64,000 nt of DNA from Rhodospirillaceae bacterium (GCA_028822445.1 JAPKDQ010000001.1:620001-684000), one strand, 5' to 3'; counted from the stretch's first letter, positions 1 through 9,498 are shown. Program-made: numbers and translations. The notes: generated by a model from the letters alone, not told the origin.

Positions 1-571
1 CGGCCGCTTCGGGGTCCGGGCAGAAAAATGGATTGTTGTCGACTTCGGCCCAGTCCCAGTTGTCACGGTTTATTTTGTGGGCACCGATCTGCACGAGTGC
101 ACCGCGGATTGTAACCGCATCTCCAAGCGCTGCCGCTAGTACTTTACGAGCGATCCCTCCAGCTGCAACGCGCATGGCTGTCTCGCGGGCAGAGGAGCGG
201 CCACCACCACGGTAATCTCGGATTCCGTATTTTTTCCAATAGGTGTAGTCGGCGTGCCCTGGACGGAACTTCTCAGCGATATCGCCGTAGTCTTTAGAGC
301 GAGCATCGATATTCTCAACCAAGAGGCCAATTGATGTGCCTGTGGTTACACCGTCGAAGACGCCTGAGAGAATTTTTACCTGATCCGGTTCTTTTCTCTG
401 GGTCGTAAACCTCGACGTACCTGGCTTGCGTTTCTCCATCCAGGCTTGGATGTCGTTTTCACTTAGGGGAATCTGTGGAGGTACGCCGTCAACCACACAC
501 CCAATGGCAGGGCCATGGCTTTCGCCGAAGGTTGTGAAGCGGAAGAGGGTGCCGAATGAATTTGCAGACAT
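1..571 (-). CDS. aroC: chorismate synthase, N-terminal part (runs off left edge)
   Basis: Chorismate synthase converts 5-enolpyruvylshikimate 3-phosphate to chorismate, the last step of the shikimate pathway, using reduced FMN. About 190 N-terminal residues are present and the C-terminal part lies outside the window. The start [20 protein letters not shown] is the family signature with the FGESHG motif. [12 protein letters not shown] and the [12 protein letters not shown] motif follow, matching conserved FMN/substrate-binding segments. It starts 8 nt downstream of the fabI stop, so the two are probably co-transcribed, as in many alphaproteobacteria. The family assignment is secure. Nothing is odd apart from the truncation by the window edge. 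Confidence 0.97.
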   Translation of the reverse strand, partial: MSANSFGTLFRFTTFGESHGPAIGCVVDGVPPQIPLSENDIQAWMEKRKPGTSRFTTQRKEPDQVKILSGVFDGVTTGTSIGLLVENIDARSKDYGDIAEKFRPGHADYTYWKKYGIRDYRGGGRSSARETAMRVAAGGIARKVLAAALGDAVTIRGALVQIGAHKINRDNWDWAEVDNNPFFCPDPEAA

Positions 572-579
572 GCGGTTGT

Positions 580-1419
580 CTAATCTTTCAGTTTTGCGCC
601 ATCGAGCAAATCAGAGATATCTTGTGCTGATTCTGGGGCCATCATCCCCACGATGTGATATCCGCAGTCGACATGGTGCACTTCACCAGTCACGGCGCTT
701 GATAGGTCGCTGATTAAATACAGACCGGATCGGCCGACATCATCCAAAGTGACATTACGGCGCATGGGTGAATTTAGCTCGTTCCATTTGAGAATGTAAC
801 GAAAGTCTCCGATACCAGACGCTGCTAATGTTTTCATTGGGCCAGCAGATATAGCGTTGACCCGAATATTGTCACGGCCGAGATCTGTCGCTAAGTAGCG
901 AACGCTTGCTTCCAAGGCAGCCTTTGCAACCCCCATTACGTTGTAGTGGGGGATAACGCGTTCAGCGCCGTAGTAGCTCAGAGTTACTAACGAGCCGCCC
1001 TCTGTCATCAATGGAGCCGCGCGACGGCAGACATCCGTGAATGAGAAGCATGAGATGTCCATGGTGCGCAGGAAGTTCTCACGTGTCGTGTCGGCATACC
1101 GTCCGTTGAGTTCTGCCTTGTCTGAAAAGGCTACGGCATGAAGGACGAAGTCAATCCTGTCCCACGTGTTGCCGACTTGCTCGAACAGCGCATCCATCGA
1201 AGCAGGATCAGTAACATCGCAAGGCGCTATTATTTTGGCATCAACGCTTTCCGCCAGCGGTCTTACTCGTTTTTCAAGTGCACCGCCTTGATATGTGAAT
1301 GCTAGTTCCGCGCCTTGTTCTGCGGCCTGGCGTGCGATCCCCCATGCGATGGATCGCTCATTTGCCACGCCCATCACTAGGCCACGCCGTCCAGATAGAA
1401 TTCCGGGCTGCCCGCTCAT
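580..1419 (-). CDS. fabI: enoyl-[acyl-carrier-protein] reductase (NADH), FabI type
   Basis: This 279-aa cytosolic enzyme reduces trans-2-enoyl-ACP with NADH in the last step of each fatty-acid elongation cycle. The N-terminal stretch [17 protein letters not shown] is the FabI nucleotide-binding pattern. The catalytic Tyr-(6)-Tyr-(6)-Lys arrangement is visible as Y149, Y159 and K166 within [20 protein letters not shown], matching Y146/Y156/K163 of the E. coli enzyme. Length is normal for FabI. An AGGA ribosome site precedes the ATG. It leads into aroC (gap 8 nt) and is divergent from pdxH. No other SDR family fits as well. Confidence 0.96.
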   Translation of the reverse strand: MSGQPGILSGRRGLVMGVANERSIAWGIARQAAEQGAELAFTYQGGALEKRVRPLAESVDAKIIAPCDVTDPASMDALFEQVGNTWDRIDFVLHAVAFSDKAELNGRYADTTRENFLRTMDISCFSFTDVCRRAAPLMTEGGSLVTLSYYGAERVIPHYNVMGVAKAALEASVRYLATDLGRDNIRVNAISAGPMKTLAASGIGDFRYILKWNELNSPMRRNVTLDDVGRSGLYLISDLSSAVTGEVHHVDCGYHIVGMMAPESAQDISDLLDGAKLKD

Positions 1420-1795
1420 ATGACGTCCTGTATCTTGAAGCTAAAAACGTGTCAGATTTCAGTCTGATTATACAAACTGTATATATTCTACACCACTTAA
1501 AGTTAAGGGCAAGACTGACGCTATGAATGGCCCTGCTGATCATCTGGAAAAGGTCATTATGTTACAGAGAATGAAACCTGTCAGGACAAGCGTCGAAGTA
1601 ACCAATCGAGTGGAGATTGCAGTTTTTAGTGTTGAGCGGGTTATAGTTTCCTCATTAATCTCTCATAGTATATGAACCCTTAGCGCACTATAAATGGCGT
1701 AAAACAAGGGCGCAATTGGGTGTCTTTAGGTTGACATCTGCATGATCTCAGACCAGACCTGAGCATGGATTTGTGACGTTCGTAAGAGAGAAATT
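1420..1795. promoter_or_regulatory. intergenic region between divergent fabI and pdxH
   Basis: This 376-nt non-coding gap separates two divergent housekeeping genes and must hold promoters for both. It contains AT-rich stretches, for example around 1465-1500 and 1650-1690, that could be promoter elements. I could not identify a specific -35/-10 pair or operator with confidence. Neither strand shows a credible small gene. Confidence 0.4.
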
Positions 1796-2398
1796 ATGGC
1801 GACTATGGACATCATTCCAACCGTTGACGACCCCATGGCCTTGTTTAACGCTTGGTTCAAGGACGCTCAGGATTCCGAGATTAATGACCCAGATGCTATG
1901 AGTTTGGCTACAGCAACGCCAGGCGGTGTGCCTTCGGTTCGCATGGTTCTCCTCAAGGCACTGAGTGCTGAGGGGTTTACGTTTTACACGAATAAAGAAA
2001 GCCGTAAGGGTCAGCAGATCGGGTTAAACTCGCACGCTGCGTTATGCTTTCATTGGAAGTCCCTGCGCCGGCAGGTTCGCATAGAGGGCACGTTGACTGA
2101 AGTGGGGCCCGACCGGGCGGACGAATATTTTGCATCGAGGTCGCGAGAAAGTCAGATCGGCGCTTGGGCTTCCAATCAGTCCCGGCCGATGGCCGATCGC
2201 CTCATTTTCATGGAGCGCGTTAAGGGTGCGACTGCTCGGTTTGAGGGGCAGGATGTGCCACGCCCAAGACATTGGTCTGGTTTTGAGCTCACACCTGTTA
2301 TGATCGAGTTCTGGCTTGATAAGCCACATCGGATGCATGACCGCTTGATCTATTGGAGAGAAGGAGAAGGGTGGAAGACGGAACGGGTTTACCCGTAA
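1796..2398 (+). CDS. pdxH: pyridoxamine 5'-phosphate oxidase
   Basis: This 200-aa FMN enzyme oxidises pyridoxine/pyridoxamine 5'-phosphate to pyridoxal 5'-phosphate in vitamin B6 synthesis and salvage. Recognisable blocks are the N-terminal DPMALFNAWFKDA, the FMN-binding RMVLLKALSAEGFTFYTN, the RQVRIEGT strand, SRESQIGAWASNQS and the C-terminal RLIYWREGEGWKTERVYP, which is diagnostic for PdxH. Length is typical. A purine-rich GAGAG lies before the ATG. The cation efflux gene starts 22 nt after its stop, so co-transcription is likely. Divergent from fabI. Confidence 0.97.
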   Translation: MATMDIIPTVDDPMALFNAWFKDAQDSEINDPDAMSLATATPGGVPSVRMVLLKALSAEGFTFYTNKESRKGQQIGLNSHAALCFHWKSLRRQVRIEGTLTEVGPDRADEYFASRSRESQIGAWASNQSRPMADRLIFMERVKGATARFEGQDVPRPRHWSGFELTPVMIEFWLDKPHRMHDRLIYWREGEGWKTERVYP

Positions 2399-2420
2399 CG
2401 TTCTTTTCGAGACGTAAGAT

Positions 2421-3359
2421 ATGCCCCACGATTCCCTCACATCTGCTGCCTTAAATGCGCAGCCCTCTCGTTTGATGCGGGTGGCCACCTATGCTGCCGT
2501 TGCGACTGCGGTAATGCTGATTATTGTAAAGACGGTAGCGTTTCTCATTACCAACTCCGTTGCTCTTCTTTCAAGCCTGATGGACTCGGTTCTCGATCTT
2601 TTTTCTTCTTTGGTCACATTGTGGGCTGTACGCCATGCGTTAACGCCTGCTGATAAAGAACATCGCTTCGGCCACGGTAAAGCAGAACCGTTATCGGGTT
2701 TGGCTCAATCAGCATTTGTTGCTGGATCTGCTGTCTTGTTGCTCTTTGAAGCGGCATCTCGGATCAATAAAGATAATCAGGTGGTGCAGGGAGAGCTTGG
2801 GATTGGCGTGATGGTGTTCACGCTTGTAGTGACGTTCATTCTCGTAATCTTTCAAAGGTTTGTTGTAAGCCGGACCGGCTCTACTGCAATTGAAGCCGAT
2901 TCTTTGCACTACAGAGGTGACCTTCTTTTAAACTTAAGTGTGATCGTTGCGATTATCTTAACGACCTATGGCGGTGTTGGTTGGGCTGACCCTGCGTTTG
3001 CAATTGGTATTGCGCTTTTTCTCTTGTGGAATGCTTCAAAAATCGCGCGCCAATCAATTGCTATTCTCATGGACCATGAGTTGCCGGAGGAGCAAAGACA
3101 GGAGATCAAATCAGTTGCGCTGAAACACCCAAAGGTGCGAGATGTCCATGAGCTGAGAACGCGTTCTTCAGGCATACAGACATTCATTCAGATGCACATG
3201 GTTATGGATCCTGAGCTGTCGCTTATAGAGGCGCACCGGATAGCAGATGAGGTCGAAATGGCGCTCATGTCGGATTATCCTGGCGCGGACATCATTATTC
3301 ACCAAGACCCTGATGGTATTGAAGAGTTCCATCAACCAGTCGGTTCTTCATTGGCCTAA
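2421..3359 (+). CDS. cation diffusion facilitator (CDF/FieF-type) metal efflux transporter
   Basis: This 312-aa inner-membrane protein belongs to the cation diffusion facilitator family, which exports divalent metals (Zn, Fe, Cd, Co) by proton antiport. About six membrane segments fill residues 20-215. The metal-site motifs show as SLMDSVLDL in TM2 with HRFGHGKAEPL following, and a second DSLHYRGDLLLN segment in TM5. The cytoplasmic C-terminal dimerisation domain carries HPKVRDVHELRTRSSG and ends with IIIHQDPDG. These are FieF/YiiP-like features. The metal cannot be decided from sequence. It probably shares a transcript with pdxH. Confidence 0.92.
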   Translation: MPHDSLTSAALNAQPSRLMRVATYAAVATAVMLIIVKTVAFLITNSVALLSSLMDSVLDLFSSLVTLWAVRHALTPADKEHRFGHGKAEPLSGLAQSAFVAGSAVLLLFEAASRINKDNQVVQGELGIGVMVFTLVVTFILVIFQRFVVSRTGSTAIEADSLHYRGDLLLNLSVIVAIILTTYGGVGWADPAFAIGIALFLLWNASKIARQSIAILMDHELPEEQRQEIKSVALKHPKVRDVHELRTRSSGIQTFIQMHMVMDPELSLIEAHRIADEVEMALMSDYPGADIIIHQDPDGIEEFHQPVGSSLA

Positions 3360-3445
3360 CTTGGCCAATAATTCCGGCTGAAATAGTGTTTTTTAGTTGG
3401 CCCTGCTAACATATGGGCAACACAATGAGTCCGTGGGGGGACGTC

Positions 3446-4321
3446 ATGTCAGCTGTCAAAAGTATCTTAGCCGTAATCGGTGATTCGAAGTCGGGCCGGG
3501 CCTGTTTGCACACGGCCTTAAGGGTAGGCAGGCAATTGGACTGCCAGGTCGATGCACTTCACGTGCTTGCAGACCCAATGGCTGCCTTGCCTCTGGTTGG
3601 TGAGGCAATGTCAGGTGCCATGGTCGACGAAATGATGGGGGTGGCTGAACGAGAAGCGGGCCAGAGAGCAAAGTTGACACGGGAAATGTTTAACAGTGTG
3701 ACGGCCGGTATATCGCAGCCTCCAAGCCCTGGCGCTGCAAATGCTTTCGGTGTGGGTTGGCTCGAAGAATCTGGTATTGAAGAGCAGATCGTTGCCTTGC
3801 GTGGATGTCGCGCTGATTTAATTATTGTCAACCGTCCGACACCGGAGAATGAAACGGCGGCTCTAATGACATTGAATGCGGCCTTGATGCAAAGTGGCCG
3901 TGCGGTCGTTGCAGCGCCGCCTTTGATGTCGGAAGACGCTGAAATACCTGGCCCAGTAGAACGAGTTGCTGTGTTCTGGAATGGCAGTACAGAGGCGACA
4001 CGGGCAGTACAGGCAGCCATACCGTTACTTGCGACGGCGAAGGAAGTAACCATACTCCGTGTTGAGGAAGAAGAGTGGTACGCAGGCACTGAAGACCTCA
4101 ACATTCACCTAACGCGTCATGGTGTCAAAACCGTTATTTCTAAAGTTTTACCGCGTGAAATACGCACGGGTCGCTCTCTTCTCTTCGCTGCCCAGGACAC
4201 CGGCGCTGACATGATGGTGATGGGGGCCTATACCCGGTCTAAATTACGTCAGCTGATGTTAGGAAGTGTGACTGGCTACGTAATGGAACAGGCCATTCTA
4301 CCGGTTCTCATGTGTCACTAA
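3446..4321 (+). CDS. universal stress protein, two UspA domains
   Basis: A protein of about 291 aa with two tandem Usp-like domains. The N-terminal half begins VKSILAVIGDSKSGRACLHTAL. The second half begins VERVAVFWNGSTEATRAVQAAIPLL and ends with GADMMVMGAYTRSKLRQLMLG, followed by VTGYVMEQAILPVLM. That GA-(8)-LGSVT region is the family's nucleotide-binding C-terminal pattern. I chose the ATG at 3446 because it has a strong G-rich ribosome site (GGGGGG, 6 nt upstream). An upstream ATG at 3413 has none. Function in stress tolerance is inferred from family only. It stands alone and converges on the flavoprotein gene. Confidence 0.88.
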   Translation: MSAVKSILAVIGDSKSGRACLHTALRVGRQLDCQVDALHVLADPMAALPLVGEAMSGAMVDEMMGVAEREAGQRAKLTREMFNSVTAGISQPPSPGAANAFGVGWLEESGIEEQIVALRGCRADLIIVNRPTPENETAALMTLNAALMQSGRAVVAAPPLMSEDAEIPGPVERVAVFWNGSTEATRAVQAAIPLLATAKEVTILRVEEEEWYAGTEDLNIHLTRHGVKTVISKVLPREIRTGRSLLFAAQDTGADMMVMGAYTRSKLRQLMLGSVTGYVMEQAILPVLMCH

Positions 4322-4537
4322 CGGGCCTAGGGCTCAGCTGAATAAATCTGATCGAGCTGACTTAAGGCGCGGTGTTTCTTAAGTTGTGAAGTCTCCATGG
4401 CAGGGCTGGAGAAGTCTTGCTAGGCCTTGAAAAAGAATATTCTGGGTCGAACGAATAAAGCCATGAGTCATTTTTCTACACTTGGTTCTTCTGGATTCTG
4501 TTGGCCTTTAGATTTTTATTCCATTCTATCGCCAGAC

Positions 4538-5719
4538 TCACCCGCATCGGGCAGCAATGGCTCGACCGGCGGCTACGCCGGAGGACCAGGCCCATTGAAA
4601 GTTGTAGCCGCCGAGCCATCCGGTTACATCGACGGCTTCGCCGATGGCATATAGCCTTGGCACCTGGCGCACTTCCATCGTTTTGGACGACAGCGCAGCT
4701 GTGCTGATACCGCCAGCTGTAACCTCGGCCTTAGCATAACCTTCCGTGCCCGTGGGCTGAAACCTCAACTGGGTCAGGTTCTTGGCGGCGGCATCGAGTG
4801 TGGCGTCTGCCACATTTCCTAATTCGGTCGTAATGCCGATGCGGGCGGCCAGTGCCTCGGCCAGCCGGTTTGGCAGCAATTCGGCTAGGGCAGCTTTAAG
4901 GTGCGCCCGCGGCATCCTCAGTTTTGCGTCGCGTAGTTTTGCGGCGGCTTCTTCCACCAACCTTAGCGATATGGTCTGCCCGGGTCTCCAATAAGACGAG
5001 ATCTGGAGTATCGCCGGACCCGAGAGCCCTCTGTGGGTGAACAGTACGGCCTCTGCAAAAGAAACGTCTCGGACTTCCGCGACCGCTGAACAGGACACGC
5101 CTGAGATATCGCGGAACAACTGTTCTTCCGAGCCGAGGGTGAAGGGCACCAAGGCCGGCCGCGGTGTGACCACATCGACGTCAAACTGTTTCGCGATAGC
5201 GTAGGCTTTTCCGGTAGCCCCCATCTTGGGGATTGAGGGGCCGCCGGTGGCTATGACGAGTTGGGGTGCTGTCGCGGTAGAGGTTTCCGTGGCGACCCGG
5301 AACTGTCCGTCGGCATGGCTGATCTCGCCGATGGTGGTGGAGAGTTTGATATCTACAGTCCCGGCGCGGCATTCATCCAGAAGCAGGGTCACGATCTGCC
5401 GGGCGGAATCATCGCAGAATAACTGCCCGAGTGTTTTCTCATGCCAGGGGATGGTGTGGCGCTCGACCAAGGCAAGGAAGTCCCACTGGGTGTAACGGCT
5501 GAGGGCGGACTTGGCGAAGTGAGGGTTGTCGGACAGGAAGCACTCGGGCGTTGTGCCTATGTTTGTGAAGTTGCAACGGCCGCCGCCAGAGATCAGGATT
5601 TTCTTGCCGGGCTCATCCGCATGATCAAGGACCAAGACCCGTGCGCCTGCCTGGCATGCCGTCGCCGCAGCCATAAGGCCTGCACCGCCCGCGCCAAGGA
5701 TGATTGCATCGTAGTTCAT
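4538..5719 (-). CDS. NAD(P)/FAD-dependent oxidoreductase, HI0933/BaiN-like
   Basis: A 393-aa flavoprotein with an N-terminal Rossmann fold, AIILGAGGAGLMAA (GxGxxG), and the family hallmark GKKILISGGGRCNFTN at about residues 38-53. Further blocks are LVIATGGPSIPKMGATGKAY and, near the C-terminus, LYAIGEAVDVTGWLGGYNFQWAWSSG, which is the FAD-contacting end of HI0933-like proteins. The family includes BaiN of bile-acid metabolism, but most members have no assigned substrate, so none is claimed here. It appears monocistronic and convergent with the stress protein upstream of it on the map. Confidence 0.9.
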   Translation of the reverse strand: MNYDAIILGAGGAGLMAAATACQAGARVLVLDHADEPGKKILISGGGRCNFTNIGTTPECFLSDNPHFAKSALSRYTQWDFLALVERHTIPWHEKTLGQLFCDDSARQIVTLLLDECRAGTVDIKLSTTIGEISHADGQFRVATETSTATAPQLVIATGGPSIPKMGATGKAYAIAKQFDVDVVTPRPALVPFTLGSEEQLFRDISGVSCSAVAEVRDVSFAEAVLFTHRGLSGPAILQISSYWRPGQTISLRLVEEAAAKLRDAKLRMPRAHLKAALAELLPNRLAEALAARIGITTELGNVADATLDAAAKNLTQLRFQPTGTEGYAKAEVTAGGISTAALSSKTMEVRQVPRLYAIGEAVDVTGWLGGYNFQWAWSSGVAAGRAIAARCG

Positions 5720-5894
5720 AGTGCGCCGTAACTCATGGATGCGTTCTACGGCATCCGGGGAGCTTTCAAAACAGCAATGCCTAGAAAAACTTAACTGATT
5801 GTCTATAGCGTGTGGCTAGGTGATAGGAATCACCGGTCAATGTGTTGGTTAAACGAATATTTTTTCGAAGGTGTGGTGCAGGACCATTTAGGAG

Positions 5895-6110
5895 TCACGG
5901 GTTCGCAGTTTCATCTCGCAAGGCGCACCATTCCAGTACAGAACTGCGAACACTTTCATGGTTAGTAGTATCCTTGTTGGTGAGAGTAGCTAAAACCGTG
6001 TTATTCGGGTCTGTAATGATGACCACGCCGTTTCCCTTGTCGACCGTTACCCTATTGCGAACATACCGAGCAGAACTTTCTGCACGCTCTCTTCGGTGTT
6101 TATGACTGAG
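5895..6110 (-). pseudogene. possible decayed coding remnant downstream of the sulfatase gene
   Basis: The 438-nt gap between the flavoprotein and sulfatase genes holds one open minus-strand stretch of 71 codons with protein-like content, including VDKGNGVVIITDPNNTVLAT near the middle. There is no ATG in frame and a TAG lies immediately upstream. The preceding reading frame (roughly 6111-6160, minus) also looks coding, but is frame-shifted relative to it. This is compatible with the 3' remnant of a decayed gene that once ended the sulfatase operon. I do not recognise a family, and it could be chance. Confidence 0.25.
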
Positions 6111-6157
6111 CTACCGAATTCTTCGCAAAAGGTATTTGTATGTTTTGGTTTAAATAA

Positions 6158-8746
6158 TTATTTGGTTATGGCACTTGGATTTTTAGCGTGCACGATATCT
6201 CTATTCAGACTCCCAAAATATCCATCGCGCGTTATGGCAAACCCGCGAATAGAACCGCGAGATTCCCAATCGAACCCAGGAACCAAAAACCTAAACCCGC
6301 TGTTCTCAAAAGCAGAGTCGCCGAGGACCTTAGCAACATCTGGCCTCTTGTCGGTTGCGCTCCCATAGTAAATTAGCTTATCCCCGGAAAATAAAAGCAC
6401 AAGGTCAATAGCGTCAGTCGCCGCCGTGTGGGTTGCCCAACCTGATATTGTTGCGTAGTTTCCTTCTTTGTAATTGGACCCTAGACCCATTCTGATGATT
6501 TCAAGATAGCCTCGCACACGCGCCTGATCGAACTGAAACTGAGTTTCGCCAGATCGGATGACATCAGTCCCCTTTCGTGTAAAGAGCTCAAAGTTTTGAT
6601 TATCTGCTGCATTCAAATTTACGCGTATGAAGGTTTCGCCCGTACTGGAGTTCTCGATGAGGAAGAAATCCAGTGCGTTTCTACCTTCTTTTATTTGTCT
6701 TGGAGGAAGAACGAGTCTAAATTCTTTCGCGGAATCACCAGACATATTATAGAGTGGTGCAACCGCCTCAATCTTTCCGTTCAGTCCGATCGCGATCCAC
6801 TGCGCCTTAAATTCCGCTGGAACGCGCAGTAACTCTCCCCGAACCAAAATAGGCAAGAACCCCGAGTTGAGATTAACAAAGTTCAAGAATGCTATGTCTC
6901 CTGACTTTACCTCTACATCGCTGCTGACACTATGAAGTTCTTCAATTGGCGTCCCCAAGAGCTTGTCGTATTTTGTGCTCACAGTAGACTCGTTAAGGTC
7001 AGACTCCGTTGCGGCATAACGTTTGGGCAGTTCAGCACTGATCCTCTGACTTATGGTGAGGACGCCGAGTTGTGAGTTCGAGGCGCGCAATTCAAAAACC
7101 ACATTTTCATTGGGCAAGTAGTCATCGGCAAGAATTGAGTGCCCTTCATTTTCCCATGGGACTTTTTCATCAAGGACGTCTGCGATCGTGGCAACAATAT
7201 CCAAATTGAGAACCGACTGCTCATTGAGCACAGGTGATAGTTGGTTTGGCAATTTTACTAAAAGAGGAACGTTTAAAATATCGGGCGCATTTTCGACTCC
7301 CAATTCTCGCCGAGAACCTCCCGGCTTATAAGACACGCCATGGTCTGCTGCGATAATTAGTAGCGCGTCTTCATACTTTCCAACCGCTTTCAACCGTGCA
7401 ACAAGCTTGCCGATTAGGTCATCAACAGAACTTAACTGATGTAAATACAGAAGTTGACTGTAAGCAACGAGATAGTTGTCATCAATAAGCGATCCGCCGT
7501 CCTGTAGTTCCCTCTGTCTCCCACCTTGATGAGAAAAACCGCGCCCAAATTCGTAAGGCACGTGCGGGAGAAGAACATGAACGAAGTCTAATGTTGAGGT
7601 CCCGGGTTTGACTGCAGCAATGAAGTTTTCGAAGCTTTTGATGCGCCCACTTTTCTGCTGTTGTCCAGCTTTCTTCGGGAATATTTTGATGAAATCGTCG
7701 GGCTGAGCGAACCCCTTCCAGTTCTGATCTAGGCGTGGAAGCCTATCACTATACGGTGGTGGCACCACTAAATGAGCGAAAATGATGTACAAGTCTTGAA
7801 GAAACAATTGGGCGTCTAAAGTCTTTCTATTTTGAGCCTTTTCGCAGAACTCAGGGGGACAAAGTGAAGTCACTGATTCAAAAATATTCATCTGGTAAGA
7901 CGAACCGAGCCATTTGAATAGGTTCTCGGGATGCCCAACATGAGATGGCGGCAGTAAGTCACCCCAACTCGGGTCTAATCCGGTTAAAATAGCCGGAAGG
8001 GCCTTCGGGGTAGTGGGGTGAGCCGAGATTGCATTTGGAAACCAATGTGCCTGTTCTGCCACCGAAGCTAGATTAGGAAATCGCGCCGCATCAATTTTGT
8101 GGCTCTGGCTCTGTAGAGAGGATGCTGAAAGCTCGTCTAGAACGACAAGCACAACGGGAATTCTGGCGTCAATTTGTGACACATCTGGGACAGACCGAAG
8201 ATTGACTAATACGAGCGTGGATACAGGACTAAAGAACAGAAAATAGGTCGGAAATAGGAACGCTATCGGGGCGAGCACGCTAAAGAAACCACGGAATTCA
8301 ATAGATCTCCAATAGACATAGGCCCCCGCGATTGCAACGCTCGTCGCAAATGGAATGCTCAAAAAAGCTTTGAAGTTAGTTGCAAGGTTCAGAAACGCTA
8401 ATGTACCGATCAGAAGTAATACGCAGATTACGCCGCTTTGTAACGTCAGACGCAATTTTGGGAACACCGCAGCAATAAAACCCACCCCACAGGCGAGAAA
8501 AATGGGCACACCGATGACCACAAATACCGCAAAGAGCAATATCTGAAGTGGCCCTATATTATGAGCAACAAAGAATTCTGGGCTTTGGCCTAGAACGCTG
8601 AAAAGCGGTTGGGCAATGACGATGCCCCAAAGTCCGGAAAGGTGGAGAATTCCAACCATAAAGCTTTTGCTCTGTGATTCAGAATTTTTCATTTCATGCT
8701 TTCTATCAGTTGTTTTCCGGGGGTCCCATTTTTTAGAAGTCATCAA
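6158..8746 (-). CDS. membrane-anchored sulfatase / LTA-synthase-like hydrolase with C-terminal beta domain
   Basis: An 862-aa protein. Residues 30-185 hold about five membrane segments. Residues 195-510 are an alkaline-phosphatase-superfamily (sulfatase) domain. VVLVVLDELSASS carries metal-site D204/E205, HPTTPKALPAILTG the putative Thr nucleophile (T245/T246), VLLPHVPYEF His395 and IIAADHG the metal pair D468/H469. Cys/Ser at the nucleophile would favour a sulfatase; Thr is seen in LTA synthase-type phosphotransferases. Residues 600-862 are beta-rich and end in a GWATHTAATDAIDLVLLFSG...RPDVAKVLGD module. The start is uncertain: M19 at 8692 is an alternative. It is the last gene of the four-gene cassette, 101 nt after the YidC-like gene. 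The substrate is unknown, perhaps a cell-envelope polymer. Confidence 0.8.
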   Translation of the reverse strand: MMTSKKWDPRKTTDRKHEMKNSESQSKSFMVGILHLSGLWGIVIAQPLFSVLGQSPEFFVAHNIGPLQILLFAVFVVIGVPIFLACGVGFIAAVFPKLRLTLQSGVICVLLLIGTLAFLNLATNFKAFLSIPFATSVAIAGAYVYWRSIEFRGFFSVLAPIAFLFPTYFLFFSPVSTLVLVNLRSVPDVSQIDARIPVVLVVLDELSASSLQSQSHKIDAARFPNLASVAEQAHWFPNAISAHPTTPKALPAILTGLDPSWGDLLPPSHVGHPENLFKWLGSSYQMNIFESVTSLCPPEFCEKAQNRKTLDAQLFLQDLYIIFAHLVVPPPYSDRLPRLDQNWKGFAQPDDFIKIFPKKAGQQQKSGRIKSFENFIAAVKPGTSTLDFVHVLLPHVPYEFGRGFSHQGGRQRELQDGGSLIDDNYLVAYSQLLYLHQLSSVDDLIGKLVARLKAVGKYEDALLIIAADHGVSYKPGGSRRELGVENAPDILNVPLLVKLPNQLSPVLNEQSVLNLDIVATIADVLDEKVPWENEGHSILADDYLPNENVVFELRASNSQLGVLTISQRISAELPKRYAATESDLNESTVSTKYDKLLGTPIEELHSVSSDVEVKSGDIAFLNFVNLNSGFLPILVRGELLRVPAEFKAQWIAIGLNGKIEAVAPLYNMSGDSAKEFRLVLPPRQIKEGRNALDFFLIENSSTGETFIRVNLNAADNQNFELFTRKGTDVIRSGETQFQFDQARVRGYLEIIRMGLGSNYKEGNYATISGWATHTAATDAIDLVLLFSGDKLIYYGSATDKRPDVAKVLGDSAFENSGFRFLVPGFDWESRGSIRGFAITRDGYFGSLNRDIVHAKNPSAITK

Positions 8747-8847
8747 CTAGATGGTTTTCCCTAAATTGGATTCGGCGATGATTCACTGGCTTTAGGTTCA
8801 ATGTTCACGCCTTTGTAGTCTGCATATTTAAATCTGTCGTTGTATTT

Positions 8848-9498
8848 TCAATCAGAGCTAATCCTCGACTGCACAAAAGAGAGGATGTTTGAACCCGTCC
8901 AATACAGAACAAGCCCAGATGGCATGTCGTAGACCAACACCAAAAGAACAATAGCGATTCCATAGAACTTGTAGCGTGCTCCTGCATCTTCACCGAAGCG
9001 CAACCTGGCATCAATTATTGTTATGCCAGTCATTATAATTGGCAGGATATTTACCGAGTATAACAGCCCGTCAGGCGCAGAGAGATCGCTTATGAATAAA
9101 AACTTCTCACCCCCTAGTAAAGTGCTGTCGGACAGTAAAAAGATTGCTGAGACTAAAATAGGGAGCATGACAAAGAAACTGGCACCCTGCCCAATACTCT
9201 GGATCGGGTGGTAGCCGTATTTCCCATAGACCTTCTCAGTGGCGAGAAAAAGCTTTTCACCCTTCATTTCTTTTTTTAATTTTACCACCTGCAAGTTCAC
9301 GGCTGCGGTGCGGCTGGAAATACGCGCCTCGAGTTCTTGTGCTCGCTTACGAAATGGAACTACCAAAAGTGTGAATGTAAAGCTGAGCAACAGAACCGAA
9401 GCTCCTATGGATCCTATGACAGATATATAGAGATCGAGGATAATACCCATCAGCCAGATGATTGGACCGAGGGTCAGCTTTAGAACGTTTAGTGTCAT
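8848..9498 (-). CDS. short YidC/Oxa1-like membrane protein without P1 domain
   Basis: This 216-aa membrane protein has the YidC/Oxa1 core: a first membrane helix around 30-48, a charged cytoplasmic helical hairpin (RKRAQELEARI...KLKKEMKGEK), and further helices including GASFFVMLPILVSAIFLL. The C-terminal MPSGLVLYWTGSN matches the PSGLVLYY..SN signature of YidC. The housekeeping YidC of alphaproteobacteria is far longer and carries a large periplasmic P1 domain, so this is a paralogue. By my alignment the groove arginine (E. coli R366) is Thr43 here. It starts 5 nt after the methyltransferase stop, so is co-translated with it. Canonical insertase activity is doubtful. Confidence 0.85.
   Translation of the reverse strand: MTLNVLKLTLGPIIWLMGIILDLYISVIGSIGASVLLLSFTFTLLVVPFRKRAQELEARISSRTAAVNLQVVKLKKEMKGEKLFLATEKVYGKYGYHPIQSIGQGASFFVMLPILVSAIFLLSDSTLLGGEKFLFISDLSAPDGLLYSVNILPIIMTGITIIDARLRFGEDAGARYKFYGIAIVLLVLVYDMPSGLVLYWTGSNILSFVQSRISSD

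Noticed and set aside
426-713. Open plus-strand frame over the aroC/fabI junction
   Set aside because: It runs opposite to two clear genes, and its protein has no sensible composition.
4322-4537. Imperfect inverted repeat (TCAGCT...AGCTGA) after the stress protein gene
   Set aside because: The 6-bp stem with a 15-nt loop and no T run is too weak to call a terminator.
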